From the NCBI RefSeq assembly GCF_000392615.1, contig NZ_KB933398.1, positions 1,331,729-1,395,728 of the forward strand: a stretch of 64,000 bases of DNA, written 5' to 3'. The first letter of the stretch is position 1. Each line of letters opens with the position of its first letter. The position numbers were made by a program, and so were the translations under genes. Positions 8,494-17,764 of the stretch are shown piece by piece. Source of the DNA: Lysinibacillus sphaericus OT4b.31. Lineage in GTDB: Bacteria > Bacillota > Bacilli > Bacillales_A > Planococcaceae. The notes under the pieces were generated by a model. The model searched no databases, was not told the origin of the DNA, and saw nothing but the letters and a program-made list of their open reading frames with translations.

Positions 8494-9747
8494 ATGGTGA
8501 TATTAAAAAGTAAGAACGTAATAGCAAGTATGTGTGTTTTGTTTACAGTGCTTTTTTCTTCGGTCGGTGCCCATCAAACTTCTCTTGCAGCTTCTGAACG
8601 AGATAATATAAATTTATCAGAATGGATGAGAGAAATACCTAATTCTAACACATTAGCGGAAATTTCTATCCCAGGAACTCATGATAGTGGCACTTTCAGA
8701 CTGGAAGACCCTATAAAATCAGTATGGGCAAAAACTCAAGAAAATGACTTTCGCTATCAAATGGATCACGGTGTTAGATTCTTTGACATCAGAGGACGTG
8801 TAACTGATGATAATACAATTGTTCTACATCATGGACCTATTTATCTTTATGTAACCCTCCAACAATTTATTAATGAAGCTAAAGAGTTTTTAAAAAGTCA
8901 TCCGAGTGAAACAATTATAATGTCTCTAAAAGAAGAGTATGAATCCATGCCAGGAGCGAAAGAGTCATTTGCTAAAACCTTTGAAAATATGTATTTTGGG
9001 GATTCCATTTTCTTGAAGACAGAAGGGAATATAACTTTAGGGGATTCTCGTGGGAAAATTGTACTCTTAAGAAGATATTCCGGTAGTACGATGACTGGTG
9101 GATTTAAAAATTTTGGGTGGAAAGATAATGCAACATTTACTTCTACGACAAATGGTAATGTGAAAATAACGGTACAAGATAAATATAATGTGAACTATGA
9201 GGAGAAGAAAGCAGCAATTGATAGTATGCTAAAAGAGACAGTATTGAATAAGGATAACCCAAATCACATTCATATAAATTTTACGAGTTTGTCTTCTGGT
9301 GGTACGGCTTGGAGTAGTCCATATTATTATGCGTCCTACTTGAACAGCATTTCTGCGGCTAAGGTGAGATTAGATCATTTAAAGAATCTTGATACAAAAG
9401 CTGGGTGGATCATTATGGACTATATAGGTGATAGATGGGATCCGAAACTGTATGAAGAGATTATACGTGCTAATTTTCGATATCCACCAACGGATGAGCC
9501 ACATTTATTTGAGCATATAGATGGAGAGGGAATCGATTTTACTAATCTTCCACATTCTAAATGGAATGATCAAGTATCATCCATTTTATTAAAATCTTAT
9601 ACAGAAATAACTATATATGAGCATAGTAATTTTACAGGAAAAAGTGTGACGTTAACAAATACAACTAATTCAGCACAATTATTTAATTTAACAACTTATA
9701 ATTTTAATGACAAAATGTCATCTTATACGTGGAAACTAATTCGTTAA
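8494..9747 (+). CDS. Secreted phosphatidylinositol-specific phospholipase C with extra C-terminal beta/gamma-crystallin-like domain
   Basis: The enzyme cleaves phosphatidylinositol and GPI anchors outside the cell. Residues 1-34 form a signal peptide. Residues 40-335 align closely, from memory, with Bacillus cereus/thuringiensis PI-PLC. The catalytic GTHDSG (His63-Asp64), the FDIRGR arginine (Arg100), LHHGP (His112/113) and the MDYI aspartate are all present. The B. cereus enzyme ends soon after this domain. Here about 75 residues follow, including a Greek-key pattern ([15 protein letters not shown] ... [10 protein letters not shown]) typical of beta/gamma-crystallin repeats. The ATG at 8494 has AAGGAG 10 bases upstream; an in-frame GTG at 8476 overlaps that site and was rejected. 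It lies among mobile-element remnants, so horizontal acquisition is plausible. Confidence 0.93.
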   Translation: MVILKSKNVIASMCVLFTVLFSSVGAHQTSLAASERDNINLSEWMREIPNSNTLAEISIPGTHDSGTFRLEDPIKSVWAKTQENDFRYQMDHGVRFFDIRGRVTDDNTIVLHHGPIYLYVTLQQFINEAKEFLKSHPSETIIMSLKEEYESMPGAKESFAKTFENMYFGDSIFLKTEGNITLGDSRGKIVLLRRYSGSTMTGGFKNFGWKDNATFTSTTNGNVKITVQDKYNVNYEEKKAAIDSMLKETVLNKDNPNHIHINFTSLSSGGTAWSSPYYYASYLNSISAAKVRLDHLKNLDTKAGWIIMDYIGDRWDPKLYEEIIRANFRYPPTDEPHLFEHIDGEGIDFTNLPHSKWNDQVSSILLKSYTEITIYEHSNFTGKSVTLTNTTNSAQLFNLTTYNFNDKMSSYTWKLIR

Positions 9748-9785
9748 TCGAAAAAAACGCTTATCATCTTTATTAACCTTCAAAT

Positions 9786-10244
9786 AACTTACTTGTTACG
9801 GTTTCCATACATGGTAATGACATCTCTCAGTTGACAAAAGAACGAACGAAACATGGAGGAAATCATAGGCAAACGAAGCGATTCAATTTATCGATTAAAT
9901 CACCGATCACATAATTGGTTAAATATAAATACTTTAAAATTACTGATGTTGTTATTTTGGATTATAAAGAAAAACCTTTTACAATGTTGGTGGGCAAACA
10001 ATTAAGTAACGATCAATATAAGCCACTTGCTAATGTGGAGTTTGGGTTTAAACCTGAAGAAAAGGAAGCTTCTAGACAAATAGCTAAACAAATTATTACA
10101 AAGCTAGACCGCAATATGATTTGGTTGGAGCCAAGTTTAACTTGTAAAGTTCAGTATCTCGAAAAGGCTAAAACAGGAATGCTAAGAATAACATCGTTTA
10201 AAGTGTTTAGTTTTGATAATCTTCCAGAAGAAAGTATCGCATGA
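9786..10244 (+). pseudogene. ATP-dependent DNA ligase, C-terminal remnant with frameshifts
   Basis: Three frames together give a ligase tail. One reads VSIHGNDISQLTKER, the next NMEEIIGKRSDSIYRLNHRS (motif IV to V region, EGIxxKR-like), and the third KYKYFKITDVVILDYKEKP through TCKVQYLEKAKTGMLRI, the OB-fold end. At 9914-9920 the sequence TGGTTAAA lacks one G needed to keep HNW and VKYKY in frame, so a single-base deletion is visible. The nucleotidyltransferase domain with the catalytic lysine is gone. It resembles Bacillus YoqV/LigB-type ligases of phage origin. Confidence 0.75.
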
Positions 10245-10304
10245 GTTATTAACTAAATAGACCACCGAAAGTTGGTTTAAGAGAACAAGTTATACAGAGC
10301 ATAA

Positions 10305-10343
10305 AAAGTCGCTCATTCGATAAATGGTGAGTGACTTTCTTCT
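10305..10343 (+). terminator. Intrinsic terminator-like hairpin
   Basis: AAAGTCGCTCA (10305-10315) pairs with TGAGTGACTTT (10328-10338) with one mismatch, followed by CTTCT. It lies 60 bp after the ligase remnant. Confidence 0.55.
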
Positions 10344-10972
10344 ATTATAATAGTTTAGAAAAACAATTAAGTTGTCGAATGTTGTCATTACCGAATTGTT
10401 GAAGCCCCCTTATTTACACCCTATAGTAAACTTAACGAAAGCTATTAAATCTTTTACAAAAAAATAACAAATTAATTTCATTACTGAAATACGCAAAAAA
10501 TACAAAAGAATCCCTCGCTAAAACAATAGTCATTATTAAGTAAATGATTGCAATGATTTTTCTGTTTCTTTTAGGAAGTAGATTAAATTCAGTGGGGGAA
10601 TAACTCACTGTATTTAATCGGTCAAAATGCATTTTATGGTTCATTTTTTACCTGAAAGTGGCAGGGGTATATTAAAAAATCAGCAGTAGAAATAATGGCG
10701 TAACCACCCCGATGATTAATTTTGACAAATAATTGTCTAAAAATTTAAAATAATTTGTGGCACAATTCCCGATTGTGGTTTCTTTTAATGGGTATTATTT
10801 ACAGGATATACACCTTATCGCGTTAAGGATTTTGCACTAAGCTTTTTTAGTAGAGTTGAGAAACCTCTACTAAGGTATTTTTAATACGATAGGGTTTAAT
10901 TTTAGAACCAATATTTAGCTATGTTCGCTTTAAAGAATTGTAAAGTTTATGAATAATATATGAATAACATAT
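10344..10972. other. Gene-poor stretch with a perfect 9-bp hairpin
   Basis: No gene could be supported. TTAGTAGAG and CTCTACTAA (10847-10873) form a perfect stem followed by GGTATTTTT, a possible plus-strand terminator. Short minus-strand frames at 10432-10644 and about 10660-10790 have hydrophobic stretches but no ribosome-binding site. Confidence 0.4.
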
Positions 10973-11015
10973 AAAAAAAACGCTATTCCTTTTATTTATT
11001 ATGGGAATAGCGTTT
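10973..11015 (-). terminator. Intrinsic terminator of the radical SAM gene
   Basis: AAACGCTATTCC and GGGAATAGCGTTT form a strong stem. On the minus strand it is followed by eight T residues. It lies 5 bp past the stop of the gene ending at 11020. Confidence 0.85.
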
Positions 11016-11019
11016 CTTA

Positions 11020-12759
11020 TTAAAGTGAATGGATTGTTGCAAAGTATGGAGCTTGACCATGACGGAAGTAGGTTAATAAGTATCCATGTTTTTGTATTAT
11101 TTTGCCTTTTGTAAAATCATGGTAATCTAAGTAATGCGGGATAACAAGTGTATGTTTGAACAATTCTTTTTCGGAAAGTTTGAAGTTGGCAAACTCATCA
11201 CCTGCAATTTCAGGATTTTCCCGTAACGCATTATAAATGGCTTTTTGTTGTTCCTCTGATGGTCGCTCCTTCCACCATAATTTTCGTGGTTGGAATTGTT
11301 GTGCCTTTAAATAATCAAGCTGCATTAAGCTTTGAATAATTTGTAAATCAGCATTTTCAACTGTGTCTAAAAACTCAAGTAAACGTTGGAATAGATCCTC
11401 AAGTTGATGTCCAATGCGTGACCATCCCTTTGTTTCCCAATACGTCCCAAAGTTTTGGAAGAAATCAAAAGGCGTTTCAAAGACTGTTGTCACTAAGTAT
11501 TCAATCGTATGATCCATGCGGTGAGCGTTCCAATATTTCTCTAGCACATCCTCTGCATGCTTAATACGAACAATATCATCGAAGGTTAATACATTATTTG
11601 AGAAAATTTCATAGGGTGATAAATCCACATATGTGTAGCCAAACTTTTCAGCCTCTAAACGAAGTCCAGTACCGCGTAATAATTTCAAGAAACCAAGCTG
11701 TAACTCCTCAGGTCGCATAGCAAAAACATCATTAAAGGTTTGGCGGAAGCTTGCATAATCTTCTTCAGGTAGACCAGCGATTAAATCTAAATGCTGATCT
11801 ATTTTACCTCCTTCTTTGACCATCGTTACGGTGCGTTTTAGCTTTTCAAAGTTTTGACGACGTTGCACGAGCGTATTCGTTAAATCGTTTGTTGACTGTA
11901 CACCAATCTCGAAGCGGAACAAACCTACAGGTGCGTTGTCATTTAAAAATTGGATGACTTCAGGACGCATAATATCTGCAGTAATTTCAAATTGGAATAC
12001 AACGCCTGGCTGATGCTCATCTATTAAAAATTGGAACATTTCCATCGCATAGCTACGGCTAATATTGAAGGTGCGGTCTACAAATTTAATGGTACGAGCA
12101 CCGTTGTTCATTAGGAATCGAATATCTTCTTTTATTTTTTCACGGTTAAAGTAGCGTACACCTACTTCAATAGAAGATAAACAAAATTGACAGCTAAAAG
12201 GACAACCACGACTTGTCTCAATGTATTGAATTCGTTTGCTAAGATGCGGAAGATCCTCGTCGAAACGGAATGGACTTGGTATTTCACGTAAATCTATTTT
12301 CGGTGCCTGTGCGTGAATTCGTACCTTGCCATCTTCTAAATAACATATACCTGGCACATCTTCTAAAGCAATTTCTCCATTTAAGTGACGTAGTAATTGT
12401 TTAAATGAAGTTTCTCCTTCACCCATCACAATGAAATCGACTTCTTCAATACGACGTAACCAGTGATGGGAATCATAAGAAACTTCGGGGCCACCTAGCA
12501 AAATTTTAACATCAGGACAGACTGTTTTTAACATTTTGATTACGTGGATTGTTTCTTCAATATTCCAAATATAGCAACTAAATCCTACAATATCAGGTTT
12601 TTTTTGAAACAAATCTGATACAATATTAAAAGCAGGGTCTTTAATTGTATATTCTGCAATTATTGGATTAAATTCTGGTAAAGCAGCACCTTTTAAATAA
12701 CGCAAGGCTAAATTTGTGTGGATATATTTTGCGTTCAATGTAGTTAAAATAGTATTCAT
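11020..12759 (-). CDS. B12-binding-domain radical SAM protein (DUF4080-type)
   Basis: This is a 579-residue protein with a cobalamin-binding-like Rossmann domain at 1-140, including the LLGGPEVS segment near 87-94. A radical SAM core follows, with CPFSCQFC (Cys186, Cys190, Cys193) binding the 4Fe-4S cluster, and a C-terminal DUF4080-like region fills 380-579. This architecture is common and single-copy in Bacillales, usually annotated B12-binding radical SAM. The reaction is not known. The N-terminal domain lacks an obvious DxHxxG motif, so cobalamin use is uncertain. It is monocistronic, with its own terminator and a 200-bp divergent region to the kinase gene. Confidence 0.9.
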   Translation of the reverse strand: MNTILTTLNAKYIHTNLALRYLKGAALPEFNPIIAEYTIKDPAFNIVSDLFQKKPDIVGFSCYIWNIEETIHVIKMLKTVCPDVKILLGGPEVSYDSHHWLRRIEEVDFIVMGEGETSFKQLLRHLNGEIALEDVPGICYLEDGKVRIHAQAPKIDLREIPSPFRFDEDLPHLSKRIQYIETSRGCPFSCQFCLSSIEVGVRYFNREKIKEDIRFLMNNGARTIKFVDRTFNISRSYAMEMFQFLIDEHQPGVVFQFEITADIMRPEVIQFLNDNAPVGLFRFEIGVQSTNDLTNTLVQRRQNFEKLKRTVTMVKEGGKIDQHLDLIAGLPEEDYASFRQTFNDVFAMRPEELQLGFLKLLRGTGLRLEAEKFGYTYVDLSPYEIFSNNVLTFDDIVRIKHAEDVLEKYWNAHRMDHTIEYLVTTVFETPFDFFQNFGTYWETKGWSRIGHQLEDLFQRLLEFLDTVENADLQIIQSLMQLDYLKAQQFQPRKLWWKERPSEEQQKAIYNALRENPEIAGDEFANFKLSEKELFKHTLVIPHYLDYHDFTKGKIIQKHGYLLTYFRHGQAPYFATIHSL

Positions 12760-12958
12760 GCACTTATCTCCTTTTCAACTTCTAATTGTAACAGTCAAAT
12801 AGCTGACAAACAATATAATCCTTTTTACCTATTTATTTTGTGAACAGTTCGTGAAATAATTTTAAATACTTAAATTTACTAAATTTTGTAATAATAGAAT
12901 TGCGCAGTCATAAAGTATAGTAAAGGCTCAAATTTGGAATTAGAGGTTTTTTACTCTT

Positions 12959-14437
12959 GTGAAAGGTTCGGTGAGAAAGTTGAAGCAAAATGATATGAAT
13001 CAATGTTTTGGAAATCTTATGAAAAGTACTTCGTCACCAACACTTATTCTTAATAAAGCAGGAAAAATTTTAAATGTGAATGAGGCTGCTATTAAACTTT
13101 TTAACCTTAATCTAACGTATATTGGCTATTTATCAATGGACGAGCCATCTAATTTAAAATGGGCAAAATTCGTCAACCAATTACAAAGTGACTTAAGATC
13201 AGAAGAAATATTTAATATTCGAACGGCTGGAAATGATTTTGAAATGATGTCTTTTAAATGTTTTTATGATCCAAATACTGAAGAAATCGTCGCACAAATT
13301 GCTACATTAAATTATGATATGGCCCATGAATTGTATGTTAGTCAAGAGCAGGAGAAGTCACAATCTTTCAATGCTTATGATCATTTACCGTATGCTGTTA
13401 TTGTAAGTGATGCTAGCGGTATTATTCTTGGGCTAAATAAGTATGCTGAAATGTATTTAAAAATAGAAAAGACTCAGCTTCTGCATAAGGCTCATCAACA
13501 TATATTTGATTCATTTTCAATGAAAAAAGGACAAATTACAACTTATCTTTCTCAGCTCATGGGTGATAAGCATGCCAATATCCATGTTGTTGACGAAACA
13601 CAAGTGAGTAGTACATGCTACTATGAAATTTCAAGCATTTTTGATGAATACAACAATATTATTGTCACAGTTATTAATGATGAAACTGAAAAGAAACAAT
13701 TACAGCATAAAATTGAACATCAACAAGCTTTAAATGTTGTTGGTCAAATGGCTGCAAGTATAGCCCATGAAATTCGTAATCCATTAACTTCTTTAAAAGG
13801 CTTTACAGAACTACTAAAGCTGAATGCAGATGAAGAATCAAGCATGTACTTATCGGTAATTGATAGTGAGCTACAGCGGATGGAACAAATTCTATCTGAG
13901 CTTTTAGTATTGTCCAAGCCGACTAGTATGAAAGTGGAGTTAATCGAGTTAAATCATATTGTAAAACAAGTTATCGAGTTCATGTTACCTGATGCGCTTA
14001 TGAAGAAAATAATGATTCAATATATTTCTTCATCGACTCAAGTGTATATTGGTGGCAATGAAAATCGATTAAAGCAAGTATTTATGAATCTTATTAAAAA
14101 TGCCATGGAATCTATGCATAACGGTGGTACGATCACAGTAGAAATGAATGTTATAGACTGTGCACTAGTTGAATTGATGGTTAAAGACGAAGGCAGTGGA
14201 ATGGATAATAATACGATTCAAAATCTATTTCAACCTTTTTACACGACAAAATCAACAGGGACAGGACTGGGCCTTGCTTTCGTGAAAAAAGTGATTGAAG
14301 AGCATGAAGGTGTAATTGGTGTGAATAGTGAAATTCAGAAGGGGACATGCTTCCATATGCAATTTCCACTTTACACATTCAATCAGATTGACTCGTTAGA
14401 TGTTTCAACGAAAGATTCTGCTTATTTAGTAACATAG
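12959..14437 (+). CDS. PAS-domain sensor histidine kinase
   Basis: This soluble-looking kinase of about 492 residues has two PAS domains (about 25-120 and 140-245). They are followed by a HisKA domain with the phosphoacceptor His270 in AHEIRNPLTSLKGF. The ATPase carries an N box (NLIKNAMESM), G1 (DEGSGMD) and G2 (TGTGLGLAF). The order is that of Bacillus sporulation-type orphan kinases (KinA/E group), and no response regulator lies next to it. No transmembrane helix is seen. The start is uncertain: GTG 12959 has only AGAGG 12 bases upstream, and TTG 12980 is an alternative. Feeding the Spo0A phosphorelay is an inference. Confidence 0.88.
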   Translation: MKGSVRKLKQNDMNQCFGNLMKSTSSPTLILNKAGKILNVNEAAIKLFNLNLTYIGYLSMDEPSNLKWAKFVNQLQSDLRSEEIFNIRTAGNDFEMMSFKCFYDPNTEEIVAQIATLNYDMAHELYVSQEQEKSQSFNAYDHLPYAVIVSDASGIILGLNKYAEMYLKIEKTQLLHKAHQHIFDSFSMKKGQITTYLSQLMGDKHANIHVVDETQVSSTCYYEISSIFDEYNNIIVTVINDETEKKQLQHKIEHQQALNVVGQMAASIAHEIRNPLTSLKGFTELLKLNADEESSMYLSVIDSELQRMEQILSELLVLSKPTSMKVELIELNHIVKQVIEFMLPDALMKKIMIQYISSSTQVYIGGNENRLKQVFMNLIKNAMESMHNGGTITVEMNVIDCALVELMVKDEGSGMDNNTIQNLFQPFYTTKSTGTGLGLAFVKKVIEEHEGVIGVNSEIQKGTCFHMQFPLYTFNQIDSLDVSTKDSAYLVT

Positions 14438-14490
14438 GAAAGTAATAATGTTCGTATAGGCAATAACAAGATACAAATTCATGAATGCTT

Positions 14491-14520
14491 TTGACAATGC
14501 TTTTCTAAAGTCGCTATAAT
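14491..14520 (+). promoter_or_regulatory. Sigma-A promoter of the MarR gene
   Basis: TTGACA (14491-14496) and TATAAT (14515-14520) are both perfect matches, with an 18-bp spacer. The start codon is 33 bp downstream. Confidence 0.85.
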
Positions 14521-14553
14521 GGCATATAAAGAGCGAATTGAGAGGAATAGGCT

Positions 14554-15000
14554 ATGAAGTCAGAAGATATAAAGCAATCTTTAAAATTATATATTGTCTT
14601 ATCACGTGCGCATAAAGCAATTAATGAAACAACCAATCACTTTTTTCAAGCGAATGGATTAAATCCAACAGAATTTGCGGTTTTAGAGCTTCTGTATCAT
14701 AAAGGTCGACAACCCCTACAGCAAATAGGAAATAAAATACTACTTGCCAGTGGTTCTATTACGTATGTAATTGATAAGCTAGAAAAAAGAGGTTTTTTAT
14801 TGCGTGTTTCTTGTCCATCAGATCGCAGAGTTACCTATGCAGAAATTACGCCTGAGGGAGAAGCGTTTATGGGCGAATTGTTCCCAGAGCATGAACAGCA
14901 TCTGCATAAATTGATGAGTGCACTTACAGTGGAAGAGAAAGATGAGGCCATTATATTATTAAAAAAATTAGGCTTGTCGATTAAAGATTTGTCTTATTAA
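14554..15000 (+). CDS. MarR-family transcriptional regulator
   Basis: This 148-residue winged-helix regulator has the recognition region LLASGSITYVIDKLEKRGFL (about 65-84) and the wing signature CPSDRRVTYAEITPEGEAF. It is similar to the MhqR/YkvE subgroup, which controls quinone or thiol-stress genes. No cysteine in the position typical of OhrR redox sensing was seen. It has its own consensus promoter and a terminator, so it probably acts on unlinked targets or on itself. Confidence 0.9.
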   Translation: MKSEDIKQSLKLYIVLSRAHKAINETTNHFFQANGLNPTEFAVLELLYHKGRQPLQQIGNKILLASGSITYVIDKLEKRGFLLRVSCPSDRRVTYAEITPEGEAFMGELFPEHEQHLHKLMSALTVEEKDEAIILLKKLGLSIKDLSY

Positions 15001-15040
15001 AAAGAGTTGTCTCAAATAGACTTTTGAGGCAGCTCTTTTT
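15001..15040 (+). terminator. Intrinsic terminator after marR
   Basis: AAAGAGTTGTCTCAAA pairs with TTGAGGCAGCTCTTTTT directly after the stop codon, ending in a T run. Confidence 0.88.
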
Positions 15041-15170
15041 AGTATGCGCAAAGCACCCTATGGCATGGATAATGAATTTGTCGTTAGGCATATTTAGTCG
15101 GATCCACTCTTAACCCGATAGAAGGGCTCAAAATGCGCGAAACAGCTCAATTCGATAATTTATACTAGGT

Positions 15171-15204
15171 AAAAAAAAGAGGCCTTAGAAAGACTTCTAA
15201 GACC
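15171..15204 (-). terminator. Intrinsic terminator of the lipoprotein gene
   Basis: GGCCTTAGAA and TTCTAAGACC (15181-15204) form a stem with one G-T pair. On the minus strand it is followed by TCTTTTTTTT. Confidence 0.85.
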
Positions 15205-15220
15205 CTACAAAGACTGCATA

Positions 15221-15898
15221 TTATTTTTTAGAGATAGTAGCTGCCATTGCAAGCATTGCAGCTGTTAAATCTTGTTGATCATTATCATGAATTGTAATTT
15301 TTGAAATAAGACCATCTTTCTCAAAAACAATACCGATTACTTTTTCTGTATCAAAGTCTACAACATAACCGTCAATGTTATTAACATCTTTGAAAGCGGC
15401 TAGTTCTTCAGTAGTTAATGCTACTGTTTCGCCGACTGCATTCATGTGATCTTGCATAGATGTTTTCACAGCGTCATAGCTTGTTTCAGAAGCAGTAGTT
15501 GTTTCAATACGCATAAATACTTCATCATCTTCGTTTGATACTAACATATCTCTACCTGGTTCTTCTTGTGAAAGTGTGAATCCTGGTAGCTGTTGTAATT
15601 TATAGCCTTGATCAACGCTATTTGACTCAGTTGCAGTTGCTGATTTATCTTCACCATTTTGTACGTACTTAATTTCTTGTTCTGGTTTAGCCTCTGCATT
15701 TGTCTTTGATTCATCTGTTGTAGGCGTTTCTTGCTCTTTGTCTGCAGTTCCACTGTCAGTAGGTTTTTGTTCTGACGCTGTGTTCGCTGGTTCATTTTGT
15801 TCAGCATCTGATTCCTCAGTTTTATCTGTCGTATTACACCCCACAAATAAAACGGCTGTTAGTAATAATGCAATCATTGAAAAAAAATTTTTTTGCAT
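15221..15898 (-). CDS. Putative lipoprotein of unknown function
   Basis: This 225-residue protein has a lipoprotein signal ending in the lipobox VLFVGC (Cys21). A long acidic, Thr/Glu/Lys-rich linker (about 22-90) follows, then a compact domain of about 130 residues ending ITIHDNDQQDLTAAMLAM. The linker is typical of Gram-positive lipoproteins, whose globular part is held away from the membrane. I do not recognise the C-terminal domain; small conserved lipoproteins like this are common in Bacillales. ATG follows an AGGAGGG-like site. A CPBP protease gene lies just upstream on the same strand. Confidence 0.75.
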   Translation of the reverse strand: MQKNFFSMIALLLTAVLFVGCNTTDKTEESDAEQNEPANTASEQKPTDSGTADKEQETPTTDESKTNAEAKPEQEIKYVQNGEDKSATATESNSVDQGYKLQQLPGFTLSQEEPGRDMLVSNEDDEVFMRIETTTASETSYDAVKTSMQDHMNAVGETVALTTEELAAFKDVNNIDGYVVDFDTEKVIGIVFEKDGLISKITIHDNDQQDLTAAMLAMAATISKK

Positions 15899-15960
15899 GA
15901 AAAGCCCTCCTTTTCTATATTAAACGTTGGTAAAAGATAAAATGTTTCCTAAATTTTTTG

Positions 15961-16578
15961 TTATGATGTTAAAGGTAACACCAAAAACAATAATAGTACA
16001 AAAACGACATGAGCGACAATCACTAGCGGCATACTTTTACGCCATTCATATAAGAAGCCCCAAATTAGACTTGTGACAAGTGAAGCAACCATCCCAAGCA
16101 TAAAGCCACTTAATGCGATGGAAATGGCGCATAAAAATGCTGTTACAAGTACAGCAAAGCTAGGGCGCATAAAGCGTTTCATCTGTTGTTGTACATAACC
16201 ACGCCAAAATAATTCTTCACCAATGGCTACAATGAATACAAGTAAAATGTAATGCCAAATATTTTGTGGACCATAAACCGTTAAAAACTTTTGTACGGAT
16301 TTGACTAACTGGTCATTAATATATGGTGCGAGCCAATAACCAAAACGTATTATGCCGTATGTGATTGTGCCGTATCCAATACCAAAAAGTAAAAATTGCC
16401 AAGTAGGTATCTGATCTTCAATTTTACCGGCAAGAATAGCGATGGCAATGCATACGAGCAAGGTGAATGCATATAAGTACCAAAACACAGCCGGGTTAGC
16501 AAATGTAAAGGCAAGCATGCCATAAACGAATAATAAAGAAAGGAGAAGTATTATTGTTTGTTTCGAATTTGTAAGCAT
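15961..16578 (-). CDS. CPBP-family intramembrane metalloprotease (Abi/CaaX type)
   Basis: This is a 205-residue multi-helix membrane protein with the ABI signature GEELFWRGYVQQQM (EExxxR) and a later helix PLVIVAHVVF holding the second metal-ligand histidine. Family members cleave within the membrane or act in bacteriocin self-immunity. The ATG at 16578 has a GGAGGT site 6 bases upstream, so the 10-codon upstream extension was dropped. The function of this member is unknown. Confidence 0.85.
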   Translation of the reverse strand: MLTNSKQTIILLLSLLFVYGMLAFTFANPAVFWYLYAFTLLVCIAIAILAGKIEDQIPTWQFLLFGIGYGTITYGIIRFGYWLAPYINDQLVKSVQKFLTVYGPQNIWHYILLVFIVAIGEELFWRGYVQQQMKRFMRPSFAVLVTAFLCAISIALSGFMLGMVASLVTSLIWGFLYEWRKSMPLVIVAHVVFVLLLFLVLPLTS

Positions 16579-16606
16579 AATCCGACCTCCATACTTTAAT
16601 ATTATC

Positions 16607-16648
16607 AAAAAAAAAGTCCCTTATCATCTATTAAGACAAAAAGGGACT
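16607..16648 (-). terminator. Intrinsic terminator of the DUF2187 gene
   Basis: AGTCCCTT and AAGGGACT form a stem. On the minus strand it ends in a run of nine T residues, 11 bp after the DUF2187 stop. Confidence 0.88.
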
Positions 16649-16658
16649 ATTCAGACTA

Positions 16659-16847
16659 TTAGGCTTCACTTGCATTTAAAATTTTGTAGCGTTTATGGTT
16701 GATGACCGTTTTCTCTTCAATTTCCAGGGAATCAAAATTCTCCATATATGTTAAATCAACGATCACCGAATTTTCATTTACTTTTTCAACAATACCTTGT
16801 AAACCATTTTTAAACTCGATAATATTTCCAACTTCAGCTATTTTCAC
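16659..16847 (-). CDS. DUF2187 family small protein (YkvS-like)
   Basis: This 62-residue, KOW-like small beta protein has the family pattern GNIIEFKNGLQGIVEKVNEN followed by SVIVDLT and TVINHKRYKI. Members are conserved across Bacillales with no proven function; the KOW resemblance suggests RNA or ribosome contact, which is inference. The gene has its own strong terminator. Confidence 0.88.
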   Translation of the reverse strand: MKIAEVGNIIEFKNGLQGIVEKVNENSVIVDLTYMENFDSLEIEEKTVINHKRYKILNASEA

Positions 16848-16972
16848 AGACAGTCAGCTCCTTCATCGACTAATAATATACAGTTTGCATGAAAAAAAGG
16901 GAAACGTAAAGCTTTTTTTGAATAATTCATAATATATTACACAAAATAAGAAATAAGAAGGGAATAGTAAAA

Positions 16973-17161
16973 ATGGATAAATATGAACTTATGCTTAAGC
17001 AATTACAAAATGGGGAAATAAACAGTATCGAAATTGATAAGGACGAGTTTTATGAATTTCGAGAAGTACTAGTAAATCATCCTTTCTTTAAACATTATAG
17101 AGGATATGCACAACAAAATGGGCGCGTAATCTATACTTATTTGGAAATACCTAGAAGTTAA
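16973..17161 (+). CDS. Small conserved hypothetical protein
   Basis: A 62-residue protein of the type found in many Bacillus genomes without a name. It is a mixed charged polypeptide with no membrane segment: MDKYELMLKQLQNGEIN, then IDKDEFYEFREVLVNHP, then a strand-rich end VIYTYLEIPRS. ATG follows AGAAGGG with good spacing. It is divergent from the DUF2187 gene. The codon pattern looks coding, but no function can be given. Confidence 0.7.
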   Translation: MDKYELMLKQLQNGEINSIEIDKDEFYEFREVLVNHPFFKHYRGYAQQNGRVIYTYLEIPRS

Positions 17162-17254
17162 TTTGTCGAACATTGTCGGAAGTTAATGCTGTAAGAAATG
17201 AAATATAAATGTATAATAATGGTATGATTATTTGTATGTTGGAGGGTTGTATGA

Positions 17255-17449
17255 ATGGTCAATCTACTCTTGAAACAAATGGAACAAACTCGTGAGATGA
17301 TGATTCGCTCCGGTGTAGAAAACGGGTTACAAAATGCAAAAACCATTCAACTGAGTCGCAGATTAGATCAGTTAATGAATACTTACTATAGACAGACAGC
17401 ATTTGAAGAAAATGAAGATCATGATGATTTGTTTCAGTATTCAGAGTAA
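17255..17449 (+). CDS. Spo0E-like aspartyl-phosphate phosphatase
   Basis: A 64-residue helical protein with the Spo0E family core LSRRLDQLMNTYY (the S-x-x-LD signature) near residues 33-45. Spo0E, YisI and YnzD-type proteins dephosphorylate Spo0A~P and delay sporulation. The N-terminal helix and acidic tail fit the family's helical hairpin. A GGAGGG site lies 10 bases before ATG 17255; an ATG four bases earlier leads to a short dead frame. Assignment rests on the motif and size. Confidence 0.8.
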   Translation: MVNLLLKQMEQTREMMIRSGVENGLQNAKTIQLSRRLDQLMNTYYRQTAFEENEDHDDLFQYSE

Positions 17450-17531
17450 AAACTTTTAAAAAAGATGTTTAAAAAGCAGTTATTGGGGAATAATTATAAT
17501 TGAACACAGCAACATTCTCATTTCCCCCTTT

Positions 17532-17569
17532 AGAGCAGTGATAACCCATCACCTGCTCTCTTTTTTTTT
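17532..17569 (+). terminator. Intrinsic terminator
   Basis: AGAGCAGTGAT pairs with ATCACCTGCTCT, followed by nine T residues, about 80 bp after the Spo0E-like gene. The rest of 17450-17764 shows no gene. Confidence 0.85.
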
Positions 17570-17764
17570 GCTTATTCGGTATATATGCAATACGCGGAAA
17601 TTTTAGTACAAGACATATGAAGAGTTTGAATTATTGCACTAATTCAACTACACTGGAAACACATATAAAAGGCTAATCATTGTTTCTCAGAGCGACAAGT
17701 AATATGAATTGTATCGGATCCGGGAATTTGTCGAATAGCTTTTATAACAAAGGAGTAGTTACAT

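Noticed and set aside
10432..10644. 70-codon minus-strand frame with a hydrophobic stretch
   Set aside because: No ribosome-binding site, odd composition and no recognisable family; listed only as part of a gene-poor region.
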